A stretch of 64,000 nucleotides of DNA, taken from positions 124,001-188,000 of the forward strand of contig NZ_JAEDOX010000004.1 of NCBI RefSeq assembly GCF_017872555.1, written 5' to 3'. This DNA is from Ruegeria sp. HKCCSA071 (GTDB taxonomy: Bacteria; Pseudomonadota; Alphaproteobacteria; Rhodobacterales; Rhodobacteraceae). The notes below the pieces were generated by a model. It did no database searches. It had not been told where the DNA came from and saw only the letters and a list, made by a program, of their open reading frames with translations. Both the position numbers and the translations under genes were made by a program. Of this stretch, positions 44,685 to 54,115 are shown piece by piece (the first letter of the stretch is position 1; each line of letters opens with the position of its first letter).

Positions 44685-45406
44685 GACCAATCCCCCAATG
44701 CCTGCTGCCACATGGTCAATGCGGCCACCGCCGCTGTATCCGCCCGCAGAATACGCGGGCCCAGACTGACCACATGCGCATAGGGTAAAGCCGACAGCCG
44801 TGCACGCTCAGCGTTGGAAAACCCGCCTTCCGGGCCGATGAGAATCGCCCAGGGGCGCCCTTTTTCGTTCGCTGCCAGCCGCAGGGCCGAGCCGACCTCG
44901 GCCTCGTTGCAGAACATCAACTGCCGACCTTCAGGCCAGGTCTTCAGCACGCGGTCCAGCCGCTGAAGGTCTGCCACCTCGGGCACGTAGGTTCCTCCGC
45001 ATTGTTCAGCGGCTTCGATTGCATGAGCCTGAAGCCGGTCTTGCCGGATACGGTCTGCGTTGGTGAATTCGGTCTGAACTGGCAGGATGCGTGCCGCGCC
45101 CATTTCAGCTGCTTTTTCAACAATGAAATCGGTGCGCGCCTTTTTGATTGGCGCAAACAGGAACCACAGATCGGGGGGCAGCTGCAAAGGTTTGGTTTGC
45201 CTGATACAGGTCAGAGCGCCGCCACGCTTTCCCGACTCGGCGACCTCGGCCAGCCACTCTCCATCCTTACCGTTAAACAGCGCCACTGCTCCGCCAACCG
45301 GCAGTCGCATGACACCAAACAGATAGTGCGCCTGATCGCGCGTCAAAGGAACCGATTGCCCCTGACCCAAGGGCTGCTCTACATACAGTCTGATTTTCGC
45401 ACTCAT
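44681..45406 (-). CDS. rsmE: 16S rRNA (uracil1498-N3)-methyltransferase
   Basis: A 241-residue SPOUT methyltransferase that modifies U1498 of 16S rRNA. An N-terminal PUA-like domain (AKIRLYVE, AHYLFGVMRL) is followed by FAPIKKARTDFIVEKAAEMG and the knot region IGPEGGFSNAE and SLGPRILRADTAAVAAL. ATG 45406 is only 11 bases from the divergent ubiA ATG, so each gene's promoter or leader must lie within the other's coding sequence. GNAT and a membrane protein follow in the operon. Confidence 0.94.
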   Translation of the reverse strand: MSAKIRLYVEQPLGQGQSVPLTRDQAHYLFGVMRLPVGGAVALFNGKDGEWLAEVAESGKRGGALTCIRQTKPLQLPPDLWFLFAPIKKARTDFIVEKAAEMGAARILPVQTEFTNADRIRQDRLQAHAIEAAEQCGGTYVPEVADLQRLDRVLKTWPEGRQLMFCNEAEVGSALRLAANEKGRPWAILIGPEGGFSNAERARLSALPYAHVVSLGPRILRADTAAVAALTMWQQALGDWS

Positions 45407-45417
45407 GAGACCTACAT

Positions 45418-46380
45418 ATGCAAGGCAATGCCCCAACACCAGATGGTCAAGTCGCCGATGCCGTCACCGGCAATTGGGTCGACACCCATGCCCCAGCCTT
45501 TGCCCGACCGTATCTGCGCCTCAGCCGCGCGGACCGGCCCATCGGCACATGGCTGTTGCTGCTTCCGTGTTGGTGGGGGCTGGCGCTGGCCATCCTGCAT
45601 GACAGCCAACCCCGTTGGGGAGATCTGTGGATTGCCCTAGGCTGCGCATTCGGAGCTTTTTTGATGCGAGGTGCCGGTTGCACGTGGAATGACATTACAG
45701 ACCGGGAATTTGACGCACAGGTTGAACGCACACGATCACGCCCGATACCGTCGGGGCAGGTCAGTGTCCGGCAAGCTGCGGCCTGGATGATCCTGCAAAG
45801 CCTTCTGGCGCTTGGCATTCTGCTCAGCTTCAATCAGGCGGCCATTGCCATGGGAGTGTTATCTTTGCTGCCGGTGACCGTTTATCCGTTTGCCAAGCGG
45901 TTTACCTGGTGGCCTCAGGTTTTTCTGGGTCTGGCCTTCAACTGGGGCGCATTGCTGGCCTGGACGGCGCATAGCGGGTCGCTCGGCTGGCCTGCTGTCA
46001 CGCTGTACCTGTCCGGCATCGCGTGGACCCTGTTCTATGACACGATCTATGCACATCAGGATACCGAGGATGATGAACTGGTCGGCATCAAATCTACCGC
46101 GCGCCTGTTCGGCACCGACACAGCGAGATGGCTGAAGTATTTTCTGGTCGCAACGGTATCGCTGATGGGGCTGGCCATTATTGATGCCGGGGTGCCTGAT
46201 GCGTCGATTCTGGCGTTGGGGATCGCGCTTTGCGGTCCCTGGGCCATGGGCTGGCACATGATGTGGCAATTGCGCGGGCTTGATACCGAAGACAACGCCA
46301 AGCTGCTGCTGCTGTTTCGGGCCAACCGCGATACCGGCTTTATTCCGCTGATCTTCCTCTGCGTCGCCTTGCTGCTCTGA
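45418..46380 (+). CDS. ubiA: 4-hydroxybenzoate polyprenyltransferase
   Basis: An integral membrane enzyme of 320 residues that joins the polyprenyl chain to 4-hydroxybenzoate in ubiquinone synthesis. About nine helices are visible. Both aspartate-rich motifs are present: NDITDREFD (91-99) and YDTIYAHQDTEDD (207-219). The N-terminal 25 residues (PTPDGQVADAV) are polar, as I recall in roseobacter homologues. The ribosome site is weak. Divergent from rsmE by only 11 bases. Confidence 0.95.
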   Translation: MQGNAPTPDGQVADAVTGNWVDTHAPAFARPYLRLSRADRPIGTWLLLLPCWWGLALAILHDSQPRWGDLWIALGCAFGAFLMRGAGCTWNDITDREFDAQVERTRSRPIPSGQVSVRQAAAWMILQSLLALGILLSFNQAAIAMGVLSLLPVTVYPFAKRFTWWPQVFLGLAFNWGALLAWTAHSGSLGWPAVTLYLSGIAWTLFYDTIYAHQDTEDDELVGIKSTARLFGTDTARWLKYFLVATVSLMGLAIIDAGVPDASILALGIALCGPWAMGWHMMWQLRGLDTEDNAKLLLLFRANRDTGFIPLIFLCVALLL

Positions 46381-46444
46381 TTGCACCCGCTGAACGAGGC
46401 CTGTAAAGATCGGCGCAAACGCCTGAGGAGTGCCAAACCCAAAC

Positions 46445-48364
46445 ATGCGTCTGCCGTATTTTATCGCTGTTTCCCTGATCTTTCTTTTATCAGCCGGCCT
46501 GTCGCTTCTGGCAGCCAGCTATGCCGTTACCGAGATCGAAGAATCATCGGAACTTGCTGTACGGCGCTCGCTGGACCTGAAAGGACATGATTGGGCCGAG
46601 GTCGAAGCCGATGGTTTGCGGGTGGTCCTGACCGGCACAGCGCCGGATGAGGCGACCCGCTTTAACGCACTGACCGCCGCGGGAACCGAAGTTGATACAT
46701 CCCGCGTAATCGACGAAATGGAAGTTATCGCAACTTCCGCCCTCGCAGCACCGCGCTTTTCGGTAGAAATCCTGCGCAATGACAGTGGAATATCGGTGAT
46801 TGGCCTGATCCCGGCCAGTGAGAACAGGGACAAGCTGATCCAACGGCTTGGCAATCTGGACAGAACTGTTGCCGTTTCGGACCTGATGGAAACAGCAGAT
46901 TACCCAAAGCCCAAAGGGTGGGATGCCGCAATTTCTTACGCGTTGGAGGCCCTGACCCACCTGCCCCGCGCCAAAATTTCCGCCAGCCCGGATCTGGTCA
47001 GGATCACGGCAATTGCCAACAGTCAGCAAGAAAAACAAAAACTGGAACGCGACCTGACGCGTACGGCACCGCCCAGCCTACGGGTTGGGCTGGCGATTTC
47101 AGCACCTCGCCCCGTCGTCACGCCTTTTACTTTGCGTTACCTGATCGACGAAGAAGGTGGGCATTTTGACGCCTGTTCCGCGCAGGATGAGAAGGCACGT
47201 GACCGGATCGTGGCCGCCGCGAAAAACGCCGGGTTGACGGGGCCTTATTCCTGCACCGTCGCCTTGGGCGAACCATCGCCACGCTGGCCAGAAGCAGCCG
47301 AGAAAAGCATTCAGGCGCTGTTCAGGATCGGTCAAGGATCGGTCACCATGTCAGACGCGGACATTACCCTGATTGCTGCCGAAGGAACCGATCCCGTGGT
47401 GTTCGACCGGGTTGTGGGCGAGCTTGAAACCGAGTTGCCTGCGGTCTTCGCATTGCACGCCGTTTTGCCCGAGCCTGAAACAACGAACGCAAATGGCCCG
47501 GTCGAGTTTTCGGCCACCCGCAGCCCTGAAGGGCTGGTGCAATTGCGCGGACGGCTGGGTGATGAAACTCTGCGCGACATGGTCGACAGCTACGCGCGCG
47601 CGGCCTTTGGGTCCGATCAGGTATATACCGCCACCCGCATCGTTTCGGATCTTCCAGCGGATTGGCCGGTACGTGTTCTGGCCGGTCTGGAGGCTTTGGG
47701 TCAGCTCCACAACGGCGTATTGACCGTCACACCCGATACGGTCGAGCTGATCGGCCTCAGCCACGAAGAAGACGCCAAGGCCCGTATCGCAGGTCAATTG
47801 TCCGACAAGTTGGGCGAGGGGCAGGAATACACCCTGACCATCACCTATCAGCCCCCACCGGAACCCGAGGACGCCCTGCCCGACCCGGAAGTCTGCGAAG
47901 CCCGGATCGCCGAAATTCAGGCCACCAGCAAGATCGCCTTTGAGCCCGGATCGGCCACGATTGCATCAGACTCGCGCGATGTGGTGAACCAGATTGCGGA
48001 TATCCTGCGCGACTGCGGTCCGATCCGAATGGAGATTCAGGGCCACACAGACAGTCAGGGCCGCGAAGAGATGAACCAACAACTCAGCCAGGCGCGGGCA
48101 CAATCCATCCTGAACGAATTGCGCGGGCGGCGTATTCCGACCAGCAGCTACACCGCTGTGGGATATGGGGAAACGCAACCCATCGCTGACAACGACACCG
48201 AAGAGGGCCGGGAAGAAAACCGCCGGATCGAGTTCCGTCTGATCCGCCCTGAGCCTGTTGCGAGTACCGAAACAGGCCTTGAAGCACTCGAGGTCGAGGC
48301 TGCGACGTCCGCAGAGGACCAAACCGACACGACCGCACCTGATGCGGATGCAGGGGACCAGTAA
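46445..48364 (+). CDS. OmpA-family envelope protein
   Basis: A 639-residue protein with an N-terminal transmembrane or signal-anchor helix (about 5-25), several BON-like alternating modules (about 40-460; repeated DLPRDWPVRVLAGLEAL-type units) and a C-terminal OmpA-like peptidoglycan-binding domain (EIQGHTDSQGREEMNQQLSQ, RIPTSSYTAVGYGE, NRRIEFRL). The tail is acidic and Thr/Ala-rich. It likely tethers the envelope to the cell wall. ATG 46445 is preferred to GTG 46430, which would sit on the AGGAG site. A coiled-coil membrane protein gene follows after one base. Confidence 0.85.
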   Translation: MRLPYFIAVSLIFLLSAGLSLLAASYAVTEIEESSELAVRRSLDLKGHDWAEVEADGLRVVLTGTAPDEATRFNALTAAGTEVDTSRVIDEMEVIATSALAAPRFSVEILRNDSGISVIGLIPASENRDKLIQRLGNLDRTVAVSDLMETADYPKPKGWDAAISYALEALTHLPRAKISASPDLVRITAIANSQQEKQKLERDLTRTAPPSLRVGLAISAPRPVVTPFTLRYLIDEEGGHFDACSAQDEKARDRIVAAAKNAGLTGPYSCTVALGEPSPRWPEAAEKSIQALFRIGQGSVTMSDADITLIAAEGTDPVVFDRVVGELETELPAVFALHAVLPEPETTNANGPVEFSATRSPEGLVQLRGRLGDETLRDMVDSYARAAFGSDQVYTATRIVSDLPADWPVRVLAGLEALGQLHNGVLTVTPDTVELIGLSHEEDAKARIAGQLSDKLGEGQEYTLTITYQPPPEPEDALPDPEVCEARIAEIQATSKIAFEPGSATIASDSRDVVNQIADILRDCGPIRMEIQGHTDSQGREEMNQQLSQARAQSILNELRGRRIPTSSYTAVGYGETQPIADNDTEEGREENRRIEFRLIRPEPVASTETGLEALEVEAATSAEDQTDTTAPDADAGDQ

Positions 48365-48365
48365 G

Positions 48366-48686
48366 TTGAACAGAACAGAATTCGTCATTGTCACTGCCAT
48401 TATCCTGTTCGCAGCCTTCTGCATGGGCTGGTTTGCCAATTGGCTGGCGCATCGCCTGTCCCGCGTACGGCAAAGCGACGTCGCTGATCTGGACCGGATG
48501 AGTCAGGAGTTGCACGAGGCCGAGGAAACCCGCGATCAGGCCATCACCTATTTGCAGCAACGTGAGGCCGAATTGACGAACCAGCTGACCCAGACAGAAG
48601 CCGAGCTGGCAGCCGCGATGGATGGCCTTCGGGCCGCGCGTCAGGAGGCCGAAGAAATGCGCGGGCGGATCAACAACGCGGATTGA
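48366..48686 (+). CDS. small membrane-anchored coiled-coil protein
   Basis: A 106-residue protein with one N-terminal transmembrane helix (about 5-27, FVIVTAIILFAAFCMGW) and a long charged coiled coil (about 40-100, heptads of Leu/Ala with Glu, Gln and Arg). TTG 48366 has GGGG ten bases upstream and begins the conserved NRTEF; in-frame ATGs at 48342 and 48348 lie inside the OmpA gene and lack a ribosome site. One base after the OmpA-type stop, so probably a functional partner in the envelope. Confidence 0.78.
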   Translation: MNRTEFVIVTAIILFAAFCMGWFANWLAHRLSRVRQSDVADLDRMSQELHEAEETRDQAITYLQQREAELTNQLTQTEAELAAAMDGLRAARQEAEEMRGRINNAD

Positions 48687-48741
48687 ACGCACGGCCATGC
48701 ACGGGCGCTCAAGTTTGCAAGTATAAGCTGGCGCTAAGTCA

Positions 48742-49185
48742 CTACCACCGGGTCAGCGCGTCTTCGTCTTCATCTTTGGCAGCAACCCATTCCGCACCGG
48801 ATCTGGTGATTTCCTTCTTCCAGAAGGGTGCGCGGGACTTCAGATAATCCATCAAGTATTCCGCTGCCTCAAAAGCATCTTTACGATGCGGCGCGGCTGT
48901 CGCCACCATCATGATCCTGTCCCCCGGCGCCAGCTGGCCATGGCGGTGAATCACCAGAACGTCACCCAATGACCACCGTTCCTTGGCTTCCTGGGCAATC
49001 TTGGTCAGGGCCCGTTCCGTCATACCCGGATAGTGTTCAATCTCCATCACATCCAGATCACCGCTTGCCAGGTCGCGCACAACGCCAGTGAAGGTGACAA
49101 TGGCTCCGTTGGCATCATCCCCAGAAGCAAATGCGTTGGCCTCGGCCCCAAGATCGAAGGCTTCCTGCTGAACGGCGATCCGCAT
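48742..49185 (-). CDS. moaE: molybdopterin synthase catalytic subunit MoaE
   Basis: The large subunit of molybdopterin synthase, 147 residues: GAIVTFTGVVRD, MEIEHYPGMTE, VLVIHRHGQLAPGD, and APHRKDAFEAAEYLMDYLKSRAPFWKKE with the catalytic Lys residues. It transfers sulfur from MoaD thiocarboxylate to precursor Z. It follows moaD by three bases. Length is normal. Confidence 0.96.
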   Translation of the reverse strand: MRIAVQQEAFDLGAEANAFASGDDANGAIVTFTGVVRDLASGDLDVMEIEHYPGMTERALTKIAQEAKERWSLGDVLVIHRHGQLAPGDRIMMVATAAPHRKDAFEAAEYLMDYLKSRAPFWKKEITRSGAEWVAAKDEDEDALTRW

Positions 49186-49188
49186 CGC

Positions 49189-49434
49189 TCAACCGCCTGT
49201 CATTGGCGGAAAAAATGCCACTTCCCGAACGCCCGACAGCGAGGCGTCGAAGTCCGACAACTCCTGATCCAGTGCAACGCGCAGAGCAGACAAATCGGCA
49301 AATGCCGCGGCATAGCGTTCTTCTCGCGCGCTCAACTCGGCCACCAGATCATTGACAGTGACTGCCTGCGTCTCGACCTTTTCCTTTGGCAAACCGATAC
49401 GTTCGCGTACCCATGCAAAATACAGCACATCCAT
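49189..49434 (-). CDS. moaD: molybdopterin synthase sulfur carrier subunit MoaD
   Basis: An 81-residue ubiquitin-fold sulfur carrier starting MDVLYFAWVRERIG and ending in the required Gly-Gly (FFPPMTGG), which becomes the thiocarboxylate. It pairs with MoaE encoded three bases downstream and follows pgsA by three bases. The pgsA-moaD-moaE order is usual in Rhodobacterales. Confidence 0.95.
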   Translation of the reverse strand: MDVLYFAWVRERIGLPKEKVETQAVTVNDLVAELSAREERYAAAFADLSALRVALDQELSDFDASLSGVREVAFFPPMTGG

Positions 49435-49437
49435 CCC

Positions 49438-50106
49438 TCAGATCTCCTTCAGATGTGGCATGGCTTTACGTAGGTAATCATAGCCGGTGATCAATGTCAG
49501 CGCCGCCGCAATCCACAGCAACCACAGCCCGACCTGACCCGACCAGAACATGCCGTTGATGTGCCAGCGCAGGTGGTTCACGTCTTCAACCTGCCCCGCG
49601 ATGATCTGTTCCACCAGCTCGGCATCCATGCCGAAACTCGCCATCACGGCATAGTGTTCAAAGATACCCTGCGAGAACAGTACCGCGATGGCGATCATCT
49701 GCGCTGTTGTTTTCCACTTGGCCAGCTTTGTAACCTTCAGCGTCCCCGCCACATCGCCCAGAAATTCGCGCAGGCCCGAGACAAAAACCTCGCGGAACAA
49801 GATCACGGTGGCGGGTAGCACCAGCCATGGCGTCCAGTGTTCGGTCGAATAGCCAACCAGAATCATCAGCGCGATCACCACCATTGCCTTGTCGGCAATC
49901 GGGTCCAGCATCGCGCCCATCTTGGTTTCCTGTTTCCACGCACGGGCCAGATAGCCATCGAACCAATCGGTGATCGCCGCCGAAAGGAACAGGATCAAAG
50001 CGAACCAGTCCGCATAGGGCCGGGTGAAGTACAAAAACATAACGGCCAGACCGGGCGCAGCCAGCAGGCGTAGAACCGTCAGGATATTGGGCAAATTCCA
50101 CTTCAT
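49438..50106 (-). CDS. pgsA: CDP-diacylglycerol-glycerol-3-phosphate 3-phosphatidyltransferase
   Basis: A 222-residue membrane enzyme of the CDP-alcohol phosphatidyltransferase family, making phosphatidylglycerol phosphate. The signature DWFDGYLARAWKQETKMGAMLDPIADK holds the D-G-x2-A-R-x8-G-x3-D-x3-D motif; five to six helices are visible. ATG 50106 begins MKWNLPNILTVLR as in homologues. It leads the operon with moaD and moaE. Upstream, a divergent DMT transporter separates it from uvrC. Confidence 0.95.
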   Translation of the reverse strand: MKWNLPNILTVLRLLAAPGLAVMFLYFTRPYADWFALILFLSAAITDWFDGYLARAWKQETKMGAMLDPIADKAMVVIALMILVGYSTEHWTPWLVLPATVILFREVFVSGLREFLGDVAGTLKVTKLAKWKTTAQMIAIAVLFSQGIFEHYAVMASFGMDAELVEQIIAGQVEDVNHLRWHINGMFWSGQVGLWLLWIAAALTLITGYDYLRKAMPHLKEI

Positions 50107-50280
50107 GGCTTGGACCCTATATCGACGGTTCAAGACAGAAAAGACAAACCGGTAAAAAACTACATCACTCACAACAGCTTGGTCAAAGCGCCGCAGGTTC
50201 GACGCTTTGGACCTGGTGCACTTGGCGTTTCACATCTTTGCGGTCAGATTATCCGTCGACTGCAAAGCGGAACGTACAGG

Positions 50281-51165
50281 ATGACAGCGCATATTCAAAC
50301 CGACGCCCGGTCGAACATGGTCGGCAGCCTGTGGATGGTGGCGGCAATGGCGGGCTTTGCGCTGGAGGATGCGTTGCTGAAAACTGCATCGACGGCGCTT
50401 CCGATCTGGCAGGTACTGGTGCTGTTCGGGACGGGCGGGTCCGTAATCTTTGCCGCGCTGGTGCCGGCTCGTGGAAAACGCCTGACACACCCGGACGTTC
50501 TCTCCCGCCCGATGAAAGTTCGGGTGCTGTTCGAAGTCTTTGGTCGGCTGTTCTATGTGCTCGCCATCGCGTTGACGCCCTTGTCCTCGGCCACGGTGAT
50601 CCTGCAAGCGACGCCGTTGGTCGTGGTCGCGGGCGCGGCATTATTCTTTGGTGAAACGGTTGGTTGGCGGCGATGGAGCGCAATTTTTGTCGGTATGATC
50701 GGCGTCGTCATTATTCTGCAACCGACCGGAGACAGTTTTTCACTGCTGTCGATACTGGCCGTGCTGGGTATGTTGGGGTTCGCAGGGCGTGATCTGGCCA
50801 GCCGCGCGGCCCCTGCCACACTTGGAACCGAAGTTCTGGGGTTTTATGGTTTCCTCAGCATTATCGCCGCGGGCCTTGCCTATCGGATGTGGGAAGGCGC
50901 CCCCATGACACCGGTTAGCATGCACACCAGCCTGCATCTGACGGGCGCGGTTCTGATGGGCGTCGTGGCCTATGCCTCGCTCATGAACGCAATGCGCACG
51001 GGTGAAGTGTCTGCCGTGACCCCGTTCCGCTATACGCGACTGCTGTTCGGTATCGGGTTGGGTATCGCCCTGTTCGGCGAAAGCCTGGACCGTACCATGT
51101 GGGTCGGCAGCGCGCTAATTGTGGCTTCGGGCCTGTATATCCTGTGGCGGGCGCGACAGGTCTAA
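50281..51165 (+). CDS. EamA/DMT-family transporter
   Basis: A 294-residue drug/metabolite-type transporter with ten predicted helices in two EamA halves. Features include [50 protein letters not shown] and a second half ending [19 protein letters not shown]. Substrate unknown. ATG 50281 follows ACAGG. It is divergent from pgsA (174 bases between starts) and ends by overlapping the convergent uvrC stop. It therefore sits between two genes that are often adjacent in related genomes. Confidence 0.88.
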   Translation: MTAHIQTDARSNMVGSLWMVAAMAGFALEDALLKTASTALPIWQVLVLFGTGGSVIFAALVPARGKRLTHPDVLSRPMKVRVLFEVFGRLFYVLAIALTPLSSATVILQATPLVVVAGAALFFGETVGWRRWSAIFVGMIGVVIILQPTGDSFSLLSILAVLGMLGFAGRDLASRAAPATLGTEVLGFYGFLSIIAAGLAYRMWEGAPMTPVSMHTSLHLTGAVLMGVVAYASLMNAMRTGEVSAVTPFRYTRLLFGIGLGIALFGESLDRTMWVGSALIVASGLYILWRARQV

Positions 51166-53024
51166 CCCTTGTCGTGGAAGAAATCATAAACTTTCTGAGC
51201 CAACCCGGCCGAGATCCCCTCGACCGCTTTCAGGTCCGCCAGATTGGCCCGGCTTACTGCTTTGGCGCTGCCGAAGTGAGTCAGTAAGGCGCGCTTGCGT
51301 GCAGCCCCAACGCCCGGAATTTCATCCAGCGGCGTGGCACCAACGGCCTTGGCGCGTTTCGCACGATGGGTGCCAATGGCAAAACGGTGCGCTTCGTCCC
51401 TTAGCCGTTGAACAAAGTACAAGACGGGATCGTTGCGTTTCAGCGCAAAGGGGCGCTGGCCGATCCGGTGAAATTCTTCCTTGCCGTGGTCACGGTCGAC
51501 CCCTTTGGCAACACCGACCATCGGAATGTCTTCGACCCCGTGGGCCTGCATGATCTCGTGCACGGCGCTGACCTGTCCGGCACCGCCATCGATCAGCAGC
51601 AGGTCGGGCCAAAGCCCTTTGTCCCTGTCCGGATCTTCTTTTTGCAGGCGGGTGAAGCGACGGTTCAAAACCTCTTTCATCATGCCAAAATCATCACCCG
51701 GCATCAGGTCATCGCCACGAATATTGTACTTGCGATAGGCGTTTTTCATGAACCCGTCGGGCCCTGCCACGATCATGCCGCCAACTGCGTTGGTGCCCTG
51801 AATATGAGAGTTGTCGTAAACCTCGATCCGACCGGGCGGGCCATCCAGATCAAACGCCTCGGCCACACCGCGCAGCAACTTGGCCTGTGTCGCGCTTTCC
51901 GACATGCGCCGGGCCAGAGACTCTCGCGCATTGCGCAATGCACCTGCAACCAGTTCCTGTTTCTCCCCACGCTGCGGCACGAGAAGCTCGACCTTACGGC
52001 CAGCTTTTTCCGTCAAAGCTTCCTGCATCAGATCAGCGTTTTCGATCCCGTCCGACAAAATCAACTGCCGCGGCGGTTCCTTGTTGTCGTAGAACTGACC
52101 AAGGAAAGCTTCCATCACCTCGGCCGGAGATACATCTTGTCCTACACGCGGGTAAAAATCCTTGTTGCCCCAGTTCTGGTTGGCACGGATGAAGAACACC
52201 TGAACACAGGCCTGCCCGCTGTCCATATAAAGACCGATCACATCCGCCTCGGTTACACCGCGCGGATTGATACCCTGTGAAGTTTGAACCTGCGTCAGCG
52301 CACGGATACGGTCACGCAGACCGGCGGCGCGTTCGAACTCCATGGCCTCGGACGCGGCCGTCATCTGTTCAGCCAGTTCCTCCTGCACCTTGGTCGAGCG
52401 CCCCGACAGGAAACGTTCTGCATCCTTTACGCTTTCACTGTAATCCTGTTCCGAAATCAAACCGACACACGGCCCCGAGCACCGTTTGATTTGATAGAGC
52501 AAACAGGGCCGCGTACGGCTGTCAAACATGGAATCCGAACAGTTGCGCAGCAGGAATGCCTTTTGCAGCTGGTTCAACGTGCGGTTTACAGCACCCGCGC
52601 TGGCAAACGGCCCGAAATAGGCGCCTTTTTCCTTCTTGGCCCCGCGGTGTTTCTTGATCTGAGGAAAGTCATGATCCTTGGCGACCAGGATGTTTGGAAA
52701 GCTTTTGTCGTCCCGCAGCAGCACATTGTATTTCGGTTTAAGCTGCTTGATCAGGTTCTGCTCCAGTAGCAGCGCCTCGGTTTCCGTTCTTGTCGTCAGA
52801 AACATCATAGAAGCGGTCGAGGCAATCATCTTCTCGATCCGCCCCGAATGACCCGGCCTTGTATAGTTCGATACCCGCGCCTTCAGGTTTCGCGCTTTGC
52901 CCACGTATAAAACCCGGCTGTCGGCATCCAGCATCCTGTACACCCCCGGTGAGCTGTCCAGCGTCTTTGCGTAACGCTGAATGCAGGCATAACCGGTCGG
53001 GGACGATTCACTGTGGGTAGTCAT
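51162..53024 (-). CDS. uvrC: excinuclease ABC subunit C
   Basis: A 620-residue nuclease of nucleotide excision repair. The N-terminal GIY-YIG domain shows SPGVYRMLD and [18 protein letters not shown] UvrB-binding (UVR) segment lies near 205-240, the RNase H-like 5'-cut domain carries [15 protein letters not shown] and LLIDGGAGQ, and paired helix-hairpin-helix motifs lie at the end ([33 protein letters not shown]). Length is typical. A 290-base AT-rich leader precedes it. Confidence 0.97.
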   Translation of the reverse strand: MTTHSESSPTGYACIQRYAKTLDSSPGVYRMLDADSRVLYVGKARNLKARVSNYTRPGHSGRIEKMIASTASMMFLTTRTETEALLLEQNLIKQLKPKYNVLLRDDKSFPNILVAKDHDFPQIKKHRGAKKEKGAYFGPFASAGAVNRTLNQLQKAFLLRNCSDSMFDSRTRPCLLYQIKRCSGPCVGLISEQDYSESVKDAERFLSGRSTKVQEELAEQMTAASEAMEFERAAGLRDRIRALTQVQTSQGINPRGVTEADVIGLYMDSGQACVQVFFIRANQNWGNKDFYPRVGQDVSPAEVMEAFLGQFYDNKEPPRQLILSDGIENADLMQEALTEKAGRKVELLVPQRGEKQELVAGALRNARESLARRMSESATQAKLLRGVAEAFDLDGPPGRIEVYDNSHIQGTNAVGGMIVAGPDGFMKNAYRKYNIRGDDLMPGDDFGMMKEVLNRRFTRLQKEDPDRDKGLWPDLLLIDGGAGQVSAVHEIMQAHGVEDIPMVGVAKGVDRDHGKEEFHRIGQRPFALKRNDPVLYFVQRLRDEAHRFAIGTHRAKRAKAVGATPLDEIPGVGAARKRALLTHFGSAKAVSRANLADLKAVEGISAGLAQKVYDFFHDKG

Positions 53025-53314
53025 GGGTTTCCGATATGATTCTCTTTTACTGGCTGCAATCTTGCGGGCCTCAGATCAAGAGAAAACAAATCCACGATTC
53101 CTGTGGATAAGTGTGAAGATAAGTTTTCACAGTCTTAGAATTTCCCTTGTTTCATTACCACTTCATCAACCTGCACAAAAAATAGGCACATTATCAAGCT
53201 ATTGATTTTGATGGTTATTTTTTCAGGCATTTAGCAAGTGTATGAAAAAAAAGACATTTTTGTAACACGTAGGTAACATGAACGTGCGCGGTGCAAAACT
53301 TGCAACGGAAATGC
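53025..53314. promoter_or_regulatory. AT-rich region upstream of uvrC with a DnaA-box match
   Basis: This 290-base gap holds no convincing gene. It is strikingly AT-rich, most of all at 53150-53270. TGTGGATAA at 53102-53110 is a perfect DnaA-box 9-mer. Close by, TGTGAA (53112-53117) and TTCACA (53126-53131) form an inverted repeat, with CTGTG/CACAG outside. It should contain the uvrC promoter. No SOS (GTTC-N7-GTTC) box was found. Confidence 0.45.
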
Positions 53315-54094
53315 TCATTCCACACCCAGAACATCCGGTGTTTTCCACCCCAGGTGCTGACCGCCATCCACGCATATCAGTTGTCCCGTTACCGCATGCG
53401 CATCCAGAAAAAACCCCAATGCGGCAGTGATATCCGATGGATTTGACCCGCGTTCCAGAACAGTATTCGATCGTTGCGCCTGGAAATGCTCGGCGCTTTG
53501 ACGATGCCCCTGTACCGTCGGGCCAGGCCCAATAGCATTGACCCGGATTGCCGGGGAAAGCGCCTGTGCCGAGGTGCGGGTCAGCGTCCATAGCCCCATT
53601 TTGGCAATGGTGTAAGACATGAACTCGGGTGTCAGCTTGCGTACACGCATGTCCACCATGTTGATGATCAGACCGGTCGCAAGGGGTTCGCCATTTTCGT
53701 CTGTGTCCGGGGCCAGCCCCTGCCCGGCCATGGCTTGGGTCAAAACGAACGGTGCGCGCAGATTGCTGTCGAGATGGCGGTCCCAGCTTTGGCGGGTTGC
53801 GGTGTGAACGCTGTCATATTCAAAGATTGAGGCGTTGTTCACCAGACAGGTGATCGGCCCACCCAGAGCCTCGGCTGCTTTGGGCAGCAGGTCCTGCACC
53901 TGGGCCTCATCGAGCAGATCGGCCTGCAAGGCCACCGACCGTCGGCCCAATGCCTGTACCTCCGCCACAGTCTCGTGCGCGGGACGTTCTGAGGACGCAT
54001 AGTGAACGGCGACATCATATCCACGTCCGGCCAGATAAAGCGCCATGGCCCGGCCAAGGCGAATACCGGCACCGGTCACTAAAGCTCGGGTCAT
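53315..54094 (-). CDS. SDR oxidoreductase, FolM/pteridine reductase-like
   Basis: A 259-residue short-chain dehydrogenase: TGAGIRLGRAMAL (NADP site with the basic-residue variant), LVNNASIFEYD, and the catalytic YTIAK motif (Tyr/Lys) in EFMSYTIAKMGL. RVNAIGPGPT and the ending GQLICVDGGQHLGW recall FolM and pteridine-reductase-like enzymes of alphaproteobacteria. Substrate inferred only. It lies 21 bases after the antiporter gene in a minus-strand operon. Confidence 0.88.
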   Translation of the reverse strand: MTRALVTGAGIRLGRAMALYLAGRGYDVAVHYASSERPAHETVAEVQALGRRSVALQADLLDEAQVQDLLPKAAEALGGPITCLVNNASIFEYDSVHTATRQSWDRHLDSNLRAPFVLTQAMAGQGLAPDTDENGEPLATGLIINMVDMRVRKLTPEFMSYTIAKMGLWTLTRTSAQALSPAIRVNAIGPGPTVQGHRQSAEHFQAQRSNTVLERGSNPSDITAALGFFLDAHAVTGQLICVDGGQHLGWKTPDVLGVE

Positions 54095-54115
54095 GCTTCA
54101 CCTCGTTTTGTCAGA

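Noticed and set aside
53023-53205. 60-codon frame in the AT-rich uvrC leader
   Set aside because: No ribosome site, no family resemblance, and it overlaps the uvrC start; the stretch is better explained as a promoter region.
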